Positions 23,039-31,935 of a stretch of DNA of 55,791 nucleotides are shown piece after piece (position 1 is the first letter of the stretch; every line of letters starts with the position of its first letter). The DNA comes from Sedimentisphaerales bacterium (GTDB taxonomy: Bacteria > Planctomycetota > Phycisphaerae > Sedimentisphaerales > Anaerobacaceae): the NCBI GenBank assembly GCA_016930645.1, contig JAFGGH010000063.1, forward strand, positions 1-55,791. Direction: 5' to 3'. The notes under the pieces are model-generated. The model ran no database searches. It was not told the DNA's origin and saw nothing but the letters and a program-made list of their open reading frames with translations. The position numbers and the translations under genes are program-made.

Positions 23039-25531
23039 TTAACTGTCCTGCCGCATTTTTTTGGCCATTAAAGTTTTGGTTTGTTCATTCTGTTCGAAGA
23101 GGGCATTTTGCTCCTTATTTTTCTTTTGCTCTTGTTCCAGCAGAGAAGTAAGTGCTTTTCCATATTCCTGCCGGTTTAGATAGCCCTGAGTTATTATTTC
23201 GACAGCCTCAGCATGTTGTTGTTCGGAAATATTCTGCTTTATAAGTTTCGTGCATAACTCGATTGCCTGGTTGTTATCGCCGAGCTGCAAAGCGATTTTG
23301 GCTAACTGTAGTGTAATCTGATAATTTAACGGCGGCTGAGCCAGTGCCAGTGCTTTTGTCAGATAGCTTTGAGCAATGTTTTGCTGTTGCAGGTCGGTAA
23401 GGACCTTTGCCATTTCAATGTATGCCTGAACCTTTAACGGCGCATCGGCGATGTATTCTATTCTTTCGGTCAGAGCGACGAGAGCTTTTTCCGGGAGGTG
23501 AATTTTGCGTAGTATTTGAGAACGGATAAGCAGTATCTGAATTGATTCCGAGCTTGACAGGGCTTTATCCTGGAGTTTGTTAAGTACGTCCAGTGCCTGC
23601 GCAGGGTCAAGAATATCGAGGTCGCTTTGCAGCAGAGCTGATATGATTTCGTTTCTGTCGCTGCGGTTGATATCTTGTGAAACTGCTTTTTTGAACGCAT
23701 TGAAAGCCTGTTCTGGTTTATTGGCTTTTAGAGCGATTTTTCCAAGCAGCATATAAGCACATTGTAATTGCGGCGAGCTTTCGGCTTTTGCGATTCCGAT
23801 ATATCGCTGAAGCCAGTCTTCAGACAGTACATAATTTTCACTCATATAGAATGATTTCGCCGCGCCGAGAGCAGCGGTTGATTTCGATTCAACTGAATAA
23901 TCGAAGTTATAAACTTTTTGATAATTTGTTGCCGCCTCCTGATAAAGCCCGGCTTTGTATGAAGAGTCGGCAAGATACATGCAGGCTTTTTGCGCGACTT
24001 GCGATTGATGGTGTTGTTCGATAAGCTGTTGAAGGTCTTCTCTTGCACCTGCATAATCGTGCAAATCGGACTTTATTTTGCTGGACTGCAGAAGAGCGTA
24101 TTTTGCAAGCGGCGAATATCCGTAACGGCTTGAGAGCAGCTTGAATTGTGTGATCGCTTCGTTGGTTTTTAAATTGATTTTGTAGAGCATACCCATCGAG
24201 TAATGGGCGGTATCAAGCCGCTGGTCTCCGTGATATTTAATAATAAAGCTGTTCCAGCAATTCAAAGCTGATTCATTTATTGAATTGATATGGCTGGAAA
24301 GCTCCGTGTATTGTGCCGGATTTTCGATAATGAGAACGGAAGTATTATTTTCATTATATATAGAAGCCTTTAGTCCGGCACAGCCTGCCGCGATGACCGC
24401 GAATTCCTCGGTTAATGCATTATCCAGGTATAGTGTTACCGGTTTTTTGCGTAGTTCGATTGAATTTTTAGGTAAGTCCCAGACGAGCTTAATTTTTGCG
24501 TTTGCAGCAAATCTTGCCAGAAGCTCCTCGATAGGTGCCAGCTTGCTGATAATCTGGAAACGTTCGATTTCGTCTTTAATCTCGAGCCTGTTTATTCTCG
24601 GCCCTATGATGGCCTTGTTAAGTTTGTCGGTTCCGGATTTCAAAAAAGCCTGTAATTGCTGCTCGTTCATTTCACCGCATGGGTCAAGCATGGAATCAGT
24701 TTTCCATATTTTTTCGGGTGTATCATGGTCTGTGTCGGTAAGAGCCATTACTTTTTGTGAAAGGCAAAGAGCAATTAAAAGATGGCAGTTTCTCTGCAGC
24801 TTAAGCGCCCAGTCGGTATCAGCGGCAACCGCCTGACAAAGTGCCATAGCCTGATATGCACAGGTTCTTGCCTGCAGAAATAATTTTCTGTCGGATTCAA
24901 TTAAGGCTCTGTGGTAATATGCAATTGCCGCAAGTGCACATGAATCACTTGCCGAGACTATCCGCAGGAGTCTTTCAGCCTGGTCCGATTGTCCCAGCTT
25001 TTCGAGACACAAAGCCATTCTCAGTCTAACGAAATCACGAACAAGCAGGTTTTCCCCTGATTCAGGCAATAACCGGTGAAGCTTTTCGTAATCATTAAAT
25101 GCTGCTGTGTAATTTTCCTGTGCGAAAGACTGATTGGCCAATTGCAGTGAGACAGACTCCGGTTCGGGAACATCTTCGATTTGTGAATCTATTTGCGATA
25201 TTTCTTTTGTCTGCTTGTTTTGTCCCGATATATCGGGATTGATAATATTTGTTATTTGGGCTGAAGTTTCTTCAGCGTTTAACTGCTGGGGTTTAAGCCT
25301 GTTTTTTTGCAGATTTTTGCTGATAGTTATGTATATCATGGGTACTATGATAACGACTATTAAAATCAAAAGAACAACCTGAATACCGGTTAATTTTCTG
25401 GACTTGGTGTGTGTATAAGAACTGAAAAAATCATCCTGATTTTTTCCATTTTTCATAGACGATTTCAGGGCTTTGTAAAACTCCTTCTCCCCTGCGAAGA
25501 AATCTTTTTCATTGTGTTTTTTAGGTTTCAT
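23039..25531 (-). CDS. Large membrane-anchored TPR protein, first gene of the fli operon
   Basis: An 830-residue protein. The cytoplasmic N-terminus (1-48) is followed by one membrane segment (about 49-70) and a large periplasmic part made mostly of TPR-like helical repeats (about 115-280 and 425-800). Between them lies an alpha/beta module (about 330-405: I-K-L-V-W-D-L-P ... V-T-L-Y-L-D-N-A-L ... S-V-L-I-I-E-N-P) that resembles the STN/secretin N-domain of outer-membrane secretins and TonB receptors. It is the promoter-proximal gene behind a consensus sigma54 site. A tempting idea is an envelope scaffold for the flagellum or another secretion system, but no homologue is recognised. A CCCGAT/ATCGGG palindrome lies inside it (25223-25238). 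Confidence 0.65.
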   Translation of the reverse strand: MKPKKHNEKDFFAGEKEFYKALKSSMKNGKNQDDFFSSYTHTKSRKLTGIQVVLLILIVVIIVPMIYITISKNLQKNRLKPQQLNAEETSAQITNIINPDISGQNKQTKEISQIDSQIEDVPEPESVSLQLANQSFAQENYTAAFNDYEKLHRLLPESGENLLVRDFVRLRMALCLEKLGQSDQAERLLRIVSASDSCALAAIAYYHRALIESDRKLFLQARTCAYQAMALCQAVAADTDWALKLQRNCHLLIALCLSQKVMALTDTDHDTPEKIWKTDSMLDPCGEMNEQQLQAFLKSGTDKLNKAIIGPRINRLEIKDEIERFQIISKLAPIEELLARFAANAKIKLVWDLPKNSIELRKKPVTLYLDNALTEEFAVIAAGCAGLKASIYNENNTSVLIIENPAQYTELSSHINSINESALNCWNSFIIKYHGDQRLDTAHYSMGMLYKINLKTNEAITQFKLLSSRYGYSPLAKYALLQSSKIKSDLHDYAGAREDLQQLIEQHHQSQVAQKACMYLADSSYKAGLYQEAATNYQKVYNFDYSVESKSTAALGAAKSFYMSENYVLSEDWLQRYIGIAKAESSPQLQCAYMLLGKIALKANKPEQAFNAFKKAVSQDINRSDRNEIISALLQSDLDILDPAQALDVLNKLQDKALSSSESIQILLIRSQILRKIHLPEKALVALTERIEYIADAPLKVQAYIEMAKVLTDLQQQNIAQSYLTKALALAQPPLNYQITLQLAKIALQLGDNNQAIELCTKLIKQNISEQQHAEAVEIITQGYLNRQEYGKALTSLLEQEQKKNKEQNALFEQNEQTKTLMAKKMRQDS
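25223..25238. repeat. Palindrome TCCCGATATATCGGGA within a coding region
   Basis: A perfect 16-base palindrome of the CCCGAT family lies in-frame in the linker after the membrane segment of the TPR gene, encoding N-P-D-I-S-G. The same N-P-D-x-S-G peptide arises from the copy at 40798-40813. Confidence 0.6.
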
Positions 25532-25627
25532 TTTATGACCGCTTTTTTGCCTATATTAACATTTCGTACGCCTGATAATAATTTCAGCGCAGGCGCAGCG
25601 GGCGCTTTCAGCGCTGATTTTAGATTG

Positions 25628-25643
25628 AGCAACAATCGTGCCA
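25628..25643 (-). promoter_or_regulatory. Sigma54 promoter of the fli operon
   Basis: On the minus strand the site reads TGGCACGATTGTTGCT, matching TGGCACG-N4-TTGCW at every defined position with exact GG-N10-GC spacing. The start of transcription would be near 25617, about 86 bases before the large TPR gene. Confidence 0.8.
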
Positions 25644-25644
25644 G

Positions 25645-25660
25645 TCCCGACAAGTCGGGA
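25645..25660. repeat. Palindrome TCCCGACAAGTCGGGA
   Basis: Seven-base-pair arms around AA, directly abutting the upstream side of the sigma54 promoter at 25628-25643. It is related to the CCCGAT palindrome family and could alternatively bind a regulator. Confidence 0.5.
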
Positions 25661-25784
25661 TTATGATTGTGATAAGTGTCGTTTTTTGTTTGAAAACGAC
25701 GAAAAAGCTTGATTTACAATGTTTTTAATTCCGTAAATTAAAAATCTGTGTCAGGAAACTAAACGGAATGCAAGATTTTCAGAC

Positions 25785-25802
25785 ACCCCGATATAACGGG
25801 GT
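25785..25802. repeat. Hairpin ACCCCG-ATATAA-CGGGGT
   Basis: A six-base-pair stem with a 6-base loop lies 7 bases past the stop codon of the second sigma54 activator. It may act as its terminator, although no U-tract follows. It belongs to the same dispersed family. Confidence 0.45.
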
Positions 25803-25808
25803 TCTTGT

Positions 25809-27221
25809 TCAGGCGGGAACGAGTTCGGGTAAAGATACCGGCTTTTTAGCGTTATTGGTTTCAGTTGGATAGTCTTTGATATTATATTGTTTTACTTTTG
25901 CATAGAGGGTCGCTCTTGTAATTCCGAGCAAGGCGGCGGCCTTGGTTTTTTGCCAGCCGGTTTCTTTAAGTGCCCTGGCGATTAATTCACGTTCGGCGGC
26001 TTCGAGTGAAAAGCTATCTGTTGGATTCGTTTCGTTTTGTTCTAAATCGTCTTCTTTTTCAATTATGATACTACTAAGTCCGATTTTATCGGTCGTTTCC
26101 AGAAGTATCGCCCTGTCGATTACATTTTTCAGCTCTCTGACATTGCCCTGCCAATCATGTTTTTCCAGGGTTTCGAGTGCTAACGGTGTTATCGATTTAA
26201 TGTTGGAACTTTTATCCGGCCAGACATTTGAGTGTCTAAGGAAATATTCTGCCAAAAGTCTAATATCTTCTCTGCGGTTAGGGGAATTTAACGGATATAA
26301 TTTTATCGGACATACGTTCAACCTGTAGTAGAGGTCCTGCCTGAACCTCTTTTTCCCGATTGCTTCGAGAAGATTTCTATTGCTCGATGCTATAATAGTT
26401 CCTTTACAGGTCAGGAGTTTTGTCCCGCCTACCGGCATAAATGTTTTTTCCTGAAGTACTCTTAGCAGCTTGGCCTGTAAACCCAATGGCATTTCTGAAA
26501 TTTCATCGAGGAACACTGTCCCTTCCCCGGCAAGCTCGAATAAGCCGACTTTATCTTTGTCAGCACCTGTGAATGAACCTTTGACGTGTCCAAACAATTC
26601 GCTTTCAAGCAGGTTGGCGGTAAGTGCCGCGCAATTTACAGCGACAAAAGATTTGTCATGACATCTTATATAATGAACAGCCTTTGCGGCAAGCTCTTTG
26701 CCTGTGCCGGTCTGTCCTATGACAAGAATTGGATTACAGTTGCTTTTAGATACAAGTTTAATCATCTGGAGTGTTTTTTGCATAGAGGAGCTTGTGCCTG
26801 CCAGTGACACAGCTGCAGCAACGTCATCGAGGAAATAATCCTGTCTTAAATCCGCTGCTTTTTCATGTTCTATTATAAAGTTTTTATCTTTTAGGAGTTG
26901 CTCAATTTTATCTTTCTCATTCTCTGCACATAAATAAGCTATGGCACCGGTGTTCCGGAACGGATTGTCAGATCGCTTTTTGCCGTTTGAAATTATAAGT
27001 ACGGGGATATTGATTGAATGTTTATCGGTCGTTTTAATAAAGTGTTCGATATCGGCGGCGGTAAAAGTATCTTCAAAAAGCGCAAGCTCACAATCTGAGG
27101 TTCTAAGCAGATCGAAAGCTTCTTTCGGCTCGTCTGCTACGAGAACCTTCTGTGCGAAACGACTGGCAATTTGTTGTAGCTGGCCCCCCCGACTCACAGC
27201 AATAATGCTTTGCAGGGCCAT
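25809..27221 (-). CDS. Second sigma54-dependent activator with degenerate receiver
   Basis: A 470-residue enhancer-binding protein. The N-terminal 120 residues have a receiver-like alternation (A-L-F-E-D near residue 52; V-L-I-I-S-N-G-K at the K position) but lack the acidic pair: the first strand reads S-I-I-A-V-S-R-G. The AAA+ domain has [16 protein letters not shown] and G-S-F-T-G-A, a Ser variant of the GAFTGA loop. The C-terminal Fis helix-turn-helix is [16 protein letters not shown]. It lies alone between the two divergent flagellar operons, an ideal place for their controller. A run of seven G/C lies near codon 12 (27184-27190). Confidence 0.88.
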   Translation of the reverse strand: MALQSIIAVSRGGQLQQIASRFAQKVLVADEPKEAFDLLRTSDCELALFEDTFTAADIEHFIKTTDKHSINIPVLIISNGKKRSDNPFRNTGAIAYLCAENEKDKIEQLLKDKNFIIEHEKAADLRQDYFLDDVAAAVSLAGTSSSMQKTLQMIKLVSKSNCNPILVIGQTGTGKELAAKAVHYIRCHDKSFVAVNCAALTANLLESELFGHVKGSFTGADKDKVGLFELAGEGTVFLDEISEMPLGLQAKLLRVLQEKTFMPVGGTKLLTCKGTIIASSNRNLLEAIGKKRFRQDLYYRLNVCPIKLYPLNSPNRREDIRLLAEYFLRHSNVWPDKSSNIKSITPLALETLEKHDWQGNVRELKNVIDRAILLETTDKIGLSSIIIEKEDDLEQNETNPTDSFSLEAAERELIARALKETGWQKTKAAALLGITRATLYAKVKQYNIKDYPTETNNAKKPVSLPELVPA

Positions 27222-27766
27222 CTATACTTCCGGGAACTATCTTTTTTACATATAAAAATTTCTTCAACTTTGGTAATGGGATAGCAATTAATCGACATAC
27301 TCGTTAAAACATCTTTAACCTTTTATGGGACGGGCTGATAATGTCACCGAGTATTGTAATAAACGATACTTTTTATACGACTAAGAATTTATCGGACTGA
27401 TTGAGACAGATATTCATGTTTGAATTTTAAGTCTGATAATATCTATTTCGATATTAATAAATTCATTGATTTATTATTTGGGTTAGTTGTTTGGATTAAT
27501 GTATCAGAGAAAAATCTTTTATATTTCCATCACCATTCATACCGGAAAGGTTTTCTGTATATCCGGAAAATATTTCTTAATTGTCGGCGTTCCGGTTTCT
27601 TAACTTGTTGTTTTTGGCTTCTGATGAAGATTGTAATAGCTTTGCTGCTAATGACTTATGCAGCTTTAATTATTGAGCGGCTATCTTTTGGCACAGCGGT
27701 TGCTTAAAGTATCAAGCGCGTTGTTTTGTGCATTTGTTCGGTTTTTATGGTTAAGGAAAAGTAAAA
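27222..27766. other. Long divergent intergenic region
   Basis: This 545-base gap separates the divergent sigma54 activator and flgD. It is AT-rich and holds the flgD sigma54 promoter at 27689-27704. A 95-codon frame (27420-27707) begins only at TTG and runs through the promoter, so it is not called. Upstream activator sites are expected here but none could be singled out. Confidence 0.55.
27689..27704 (+). promoter_or_regulatory. Sigma54 promoter of the flgD operon
   Basis: TGGCACAGCGGTTGCT has GG at 27690-27691 and GC at 27702-27703 with exactly 10 bases between. It matches the TGGCAC-N5-TTGCW consensus. Transcription would begin near 27715, about 50 bases before flgD. Confidence 0.8.
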
Positions 27767-28189
27767 ATGGCAATAACGTCGGCAAGTGAACTTCAAATGG
27801 ATTATTTGCAGCTGTTAGTTGAGCAGCTTAAGAACCAGAATCCTCTCGAACCGCTTGACAGCTCGGATATGACATCACAGCTTGCTCAGTTATCTCAGCT
27901 TCAACAGCTCGAAACTGCAAACAATAGTCTTACTTCAATGAGTTCGGGTTTTGAAAGTGTCCTTCAGGCTGCCAACCGTAATTATGCCAATTCATTGATT
28001 GGCAAGACAGTGACATTTATTACAGAAGACGAAGAAGGCGGCGGTTTGAAGGAATTAAAAGGTGTTGTTGATTCAGCTTTTAATAATCCAACCACCGGCG
28101 AGACTTTATTGGGTGTCAAAGTCGGTGAAGGAGAAGAATTGCAGGAATATACGTTAAGTTTGGGTGCGGTCGTTTTGGTACAGAATTGA
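27767..28189 (+). CDS. flgD: Hook cap protein FlgD, short form
   Basis: A 140-residue hook-assembly scaffold. The N-terminal signature Q-L-L-V-E-Q-L-K-N-Q-N-P-L-E-P and L-A-Q-L-S-Q-L-Q-Q-L-E is diagnostic. After about residue 75 a compact beta region follows, much shorter than in enterics (about 230 residues), so the Ig-like/tudor cap domains are reduced. AAGGAAAA precedes the ATG. First gene of the sigma54-driven rod/hook operon. Confidence 0.93.
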   Translation: MAITSASELQMDYLQLLVEQLKNQNPLEPLDSSDMTSQLAQLSQLQQLETANNSLTSMSSGFESVLQAANRNYANSLIGKTVTFITEDEEGGGLKELKGVVDSAFNNPTTGETLLGVKVGEGEELQEYTLSLGAVVLVQN

Positions 28190-28227
28190 AAATTGGATTG
28201 GGTCCTGGGCGTTAAGGAGTAATAAAA

Positions 28228-29889
28228 ATGGGTTTTGCATTATCATCAGGTGTAACGGGTTTGCAGGCGCATCAGAAGATGCTGGATATTGCGGGGCATA
28301 ATCTTGCCAATATTAACACTACAGCGTTTAAGTCAAGCAGAATAGTCTTTTCGGAAATTCTTGCCGAGACTATAAAGAAAGCTTCTCAGCCAAGTACAAA
28401 CGTCGGTGGTACTAACCCACAGCAGATGGGCAGCGGTGTTTCAGTGTCGGGTATTACGCCGAACATGAGTCAGGGTAACCTTATCAGTACAGGTAACCCG
28501 CTCGATTTGGCTGTTGAAGGTGAGGGCTATTTTGTTGTCAATGACGGCGACCAGAATATGTATTCCAGAGCAGGCTCATTTGCCGTTGACGCCAACAGCT
28601 TTCTTGTTGACCCGGCAACCGGTTACAGGGTACAGCGAATCGGGGCGACCGGTGAGTCCGATGGCTTCCAGGTGGCAGGTATTAATGACATACAGGTTCC
28701 CTATGATGTTGCTATTCCCGCGCAGGGAACATCCCTCCTCAAGGTAGCAGGTAATTTAAGCGCCGATGCGGTTCTGGATACTCCGCAGGCCCAGAAGATA
28801 GGCTCTAATATTACATATACCACCGGCGGCAGTACTTTAGCGACAAGTACGACAACGATAGAAAACCTTGACCAGTTTACCGGCACGGTGGGTAGTGGTG
28901 TGATTACGATTTCAGGATATTTACCTGAAGGGACTTACTTTTCTAACCCGATGAGTGTACCAGCAGGTACTGAGATGGGTGATTTGATAGATGCCATTAA
29001 TATAGAATTAGCAGCCTCAGCTTCAGGGGCAACTGCTGAGCTGGTTAACGGCCAGATTCGCGTTACCGATACGGAAACTGGTGTGAGTTATACGGACCTA
29101 TCTTTATCTTATGCGGATGGTAGTTCAACTTTAGAAACGCCTGCTTATTTTGAGGTTTTAACGGCGGGCGGTGATGAAGTTAAGAACGTAAACATCACTA
29201 TTTATGACTCCCTCGGCGGCAAGCACGCGTTCAGCGGAGCTTTTGTCAGGACGGATACAACAAATGAATGGGATTTTTTACTGAGCTCGGTTTCCGGTGA
29301 TGTTTACAACATAGATATGGATGAAAGGCGGATTAGTGGGATTACTTTTGACACCAACGGTGCCCTTAACACAATTCCAGCTAATGCTAATTTTCAAATT
29401 ACGTGGGTACAAGACCCATCTACAGAGCAGACAGTCGAAGTTCAAATGGGAACAGCAGGCAAATGGGACGGCCTGACACAGTTTTCCGGCAGTTCCACAG
29501 CAGTAGCCAAGGAACAAGACGGTTATGAATCAGGCAAGCTTACTTCGGTATCTGTTAATAACGGCGGTGTTCTGGTAGGTGCGTTTTCAAATGGTATGAA
29601 GAAAGATGTCGCTACTCTTCAGGTTGCTTTGTTCCAGAACTCACAGGGTCTTGAGAATGTTGGTGGCGGATATTTCATATCATCGGCTAACTCCGGCTCG
29701 GCGGTTGCAACACAAGCCTTGATTGGCGGAGCAGGTACAATTCATGGTAGCTCACTTGAAAAATCAAACGCTGATGTAGCTACTGAGTTTGTAAATATGA
29801 TTCAGGCCCAGAGTGGTTTCCAGGCTAACGCACGGACGATAACTGTGGCGAACGATATTCTGCGGGAATTAACAAATCTGATAAGATAA
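28228..29889 (+). CDS. flgE: Flagellar hook protein FlgE
   Basis: A 553-residue hook subunit. The N-terminal D0 helix with G-H-N-L-A-N-I-N-T-T-A-F-K-S-S-R and the C-terminal helix with V-N-M-I-Q-A-Q-S-G-F-Q-A-N-A-R pack in the hook core. The middle (about 145-480) is a large beta-rich surface domain with a Ser/Thr-rich insertion at about 190-310 that is longer than in enteric FlgE (about 400). TAAGGAG precedes the ATG. It is secreted through the flagellar export gate and polymerises under the FlgD cap. Confidence 0.95.
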   Translation: MGFALSSGVTGLQAHQKMLDIAGHNLANINTTAFKSSRIVFSEILAETIKKASQPSTNVGGTNPQQMGSGVSVSGITPNMSQGNLISTGNPLDLAVEGEGYFVVNDGDQNMYSRAGSFAVDANSFLVDPATGYRVQRIGATGESDGFQVAGINDIQVPYDVAIPAQGTSLLKVAGNLSADAVLDTPQAQKIGSNITYTTGGSTLATSTTTIENLDQFTGTVGSGVITISGYLPEGTYFSNPMSVPAGTEMGDLIDAINIELAASASGATAELVNGQIRVTDTETGVSYTDLSLSYADGSSTLETPAYFEVLTAGGDEVKNVNITIYDSLGGKHAFSGAFVRTDTTNEWDFLLSSVSGDVYNIDMDERRISGITFDTNGALNTIPANANFQITWVQDPSTEQTVEVQMGTAGKWDGLTQFSGSSTAVAKEQDGYESGKLTSVSVNNGGVLVGAFSNGMKKDVATLQVALFQNSQGLENVGGGYFISSANSGSAVATQALIGGAGTIHGSSLEKSNADVATEFVNMIQAQSGFQANARTITVANDILRELTNLIR

Positions 29890-29905
29890 GGAAATTTATA
29901 GATAC

Positions 29906-31177
29906 ATGATTGCCACCGAAACGACAAACGATTTTCTGATTTTAGCGTTAACACCGGTCGAGAAGTGGCAGGCGGCTGGAAAATTTGAAGGGGGATTCAA
30001 AGCGGCCCCGGTATTGGTATTTTTAGGAATTACCGTGTTAGTGGTGCTGGTATGTGTGTTTATATTAATCAGCTATAAAAGTTACACAAGTAAGAAGCCT
30101 AACATCAACAGTCAATTCTTTGAAAACGCCAAAAAGCGAGGACTAAGCCGGAGCGAAACATGGATACTTTATCACATAGCAAAATGTGCGGATTTGAAGG
30201 AGACTGAATCGATTTTTACTCTTGCCGGTGCGTTTGACCTTGGAGCTTCGGTGATGATTGAGCAGGTTCAATCCGGGCCGATGAAGGCCGAAGAGGTTGA
30301 ACAGTTAAAGGCGGAGATTCCCACATTAAGAGAAAAACTTGGTTTTAAGAAAAGGTCGAATGGTGCTCCAGCGGCTAAGAACGGGGAAAATATCGCCACC
30401 AGAGATATCGAGGCAGGGCAAAAGCTGTATTTGACCCGGCGTGTCGGTATGGAAACACATAATATTGAAGGTATTGTAATAAGAAACAGCGATCAGGGGA
30501 TTGAAGTAAAATTATCAGCGCCTGTTTCAAATCACGAAGGACATCAATGGCGGGTCAGGAACTATACCGGCAGATTTGTCTTGGAATTTGATGTTACTTC
30601 AATTGAAAGTGAGGGTGAGGGTGACGCATTAATTCTAAATCATACCGATGAAGTAAGGTCTATCAACCGGAGACGGTACCACCGCGTGCCGGTTCAGTTG
30701 AAGGCTTATATGACGGCGTTTCCATTTGAAAAACAGATAATCCCCCAAGACGACGAAGATGAAAATGGGCCGATAGATTTGTTTGAGTCTTATCCGGTGT
30801 TGCCTGAATTTACACCTGTTGTAGTTACGGAGCTTGCCGGGCCGGGACTGAGAGTAGAAACATCGATGGAGCTGTCGGTAAATCAACGAGTGGCTTTGAT
30901 ATTTTATCTGCCTTCTGAGAATAACAGGCCTGGCCAGAAAAGGGTAATTCGTGTTGTCGAAGATATAGGCGAGGTAAGACACATACAACAAGCTGAAAAA
31001 GGATATTTGGCGGCGATAGAGCTTACCGGCCTTAATGAAAAGGATGTAAACGAGCTTGTTCGCGCGACGAATGTTGCGGCAGTGCAATCCAGTGAGCAGC
31101 AAGAGCAGCAGGCCGATACGCAGGATAGTGAAGATGCCGAAGCGGTAGCTGTTGCCAATACGAACAAGGACGAGTAA
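29906..31177 (+). CDS. Membrane-anchored PilZ-like (YcgR-like) protein
   Basis: A 423-residue protein with one membrane segment (about 33-57), a helical cytoplasmic region (about 70-150), and a C-terminal YcgR-N/PilZ-like pair. R-R-R-Y-H-R at 255-260 matches the R-x-x-x-R c-di-GMP switch of PilZ domains, while the usual D/N-x-S-x-x-G is replaced by E-L-A-G-P-G, so binding may be weakened. It lies between flgE and flgF inside the hook operon, suggesting a c-di-GMP-responsive brake or assembly checkpoint at the membrane. An acidic, Gln-rich C-terminus ends the protein. The family assignment is moderately sure. Confidence 0.65.
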   Translation: MIATETTNDFLILALTPVEKWQAAGKFEGGFKAAPVLVFLGITVLVVLVCVFILISYKSYTSKKPNINSQFFENAKKRGLSRSETWILYHIAKCADLKETESIFTLAGAFDLGASVMIEQVQSGPMKAEEVEQLKAEIPTLREKLGFKKRSNGAPAAKNGENIATRDIEAGQKLYLTRRVGMETHNIEGIVIRNSDQGIEVKLSAPVSNHEGHQWRVRNYTGRFVLEFDVTSIESEGEGDALILNHTDEVRSINRRRYHRVPVQLKAYMTAFPFEKQIIPQDDEDENGPIDLFESYPVLPEFTPVVVTELAGPGLRVETSMELSVNQRVALIFYLPSENNRPGQKRVIRVVEDIGEVRHIQQAEKGYLAAIELTGLNEKDVNELVRATNVAAVQSSEQQEQQADTQDSEDAEAVAVANTNKDE

Positions 31178-31181
31178 TAAT

Positions 31182-31919
31182 ATGTCAACAGATATAAATA
31201 CACAAGTAAGTTCGAATGTAGCGGCTCTTGAGCAGGAGTTTAACGCGATAGCGCATAATCTTGCTAATGCAAGTACCACGGGCTATAAGCGGATAACTAC
31301 TTCTTTTTCAAAGGCAATGGATGCTCAGCGAGGCTCGACTTCAGGCGTAGATACCCAGCAGGCTGAGGCTACTTTAGCTCTTGATTTGTCACAGGGTAAT
31401 ACCTTTATCGAGACCGGCGGTAAGCTTGATTTGGCATTATATGGTAAGGGATTTTTTGTTATCGAGACAGAAGACGGCCCTTTATACACCCGCAAGGGCA
31501 GGTTCCAGGTCAATGAAAACGGCCAGGTTGTCGATTCACAAGGCAGGATTGTCTCCGGTAATGGCGGGCCTGTTACAATACCCGGCTCGGTCAGTCTTTC
31601 ACAGGTTGTAGTATCGAATGATGGTACGGTAAGTGCAGACGGCCAAAGCCTGGGTAAATTTGAAATTGTTGATTTTCCTGAAAATACAGAAGACATAATT
31701 CCGGTCGGCAACAGTTGCTATAAAGTGCCGGAGAATGTTGACTCAAGTGCGGTTGATAATGTAACAATGCGGCAGGGGTATCTTGAATCATCGAATGTGA
31801 AAATAGTTGATGAGCTGGTCAACATGATAATGGTGACACGGCTTTATGAAGCAAATATGAAATTTATTACCACCAAGCAGGAAGCTTCCAGTAATTTGAT
31901 GAGTGTTGCAATGGGATAG
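31182..31919 (+). CDS. flgF: Flagellar proximal rod protein FlgF
   Basis: A 245-residue rod protein. The ATG at 31182 after AAGGACGAG is chosen over an upstream frame overlapping the PilZ-like gene. The N-terminal motif A-H-N-L-A-N-A-S-T-T-G-Y-K-R and the C-terminal V-N-M-I-M-V-T-R-L-Y-E-A-N-M-K are typical of FlgF/FlgG. It differs from the following FlgG by its N-terminus (L-E-Q-E-F-N-A-I). It forms part of the rod in the periplasm. Confidence 0.9.
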   Translation: MSTDINTQVSSNVAALEQEFNAIAHNLANASTTGYKRITTSFSKAMDAQRGSTSGVDTQQAEATLALDLSQGNTFIETGGKLDLALYGKGFFVIETEDGPLYTRKGRFQVNENGQVVDSQGRIVSGNGGPVTIPGSVSLSQVVVSNDGTVSADGQSLGKFEIVDFPENTEDIIPVGNSCYKVPENVDSSAVDNVTMRQGYLESSNVKIVDELVNMIMVTRLYEANMKFITTKQEASSNLMSVAMG

Positions 31920-31935
31920 AAAGGAGTAATTTATA

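Noticed and set aside
27420-27707. 95-codon frame upstream of flgD
   Set aside because: It starts only at TTG, has no ribosome binding site, and runs across the flgD sigma54 promoter; the composition is that of AT-rich spacer.
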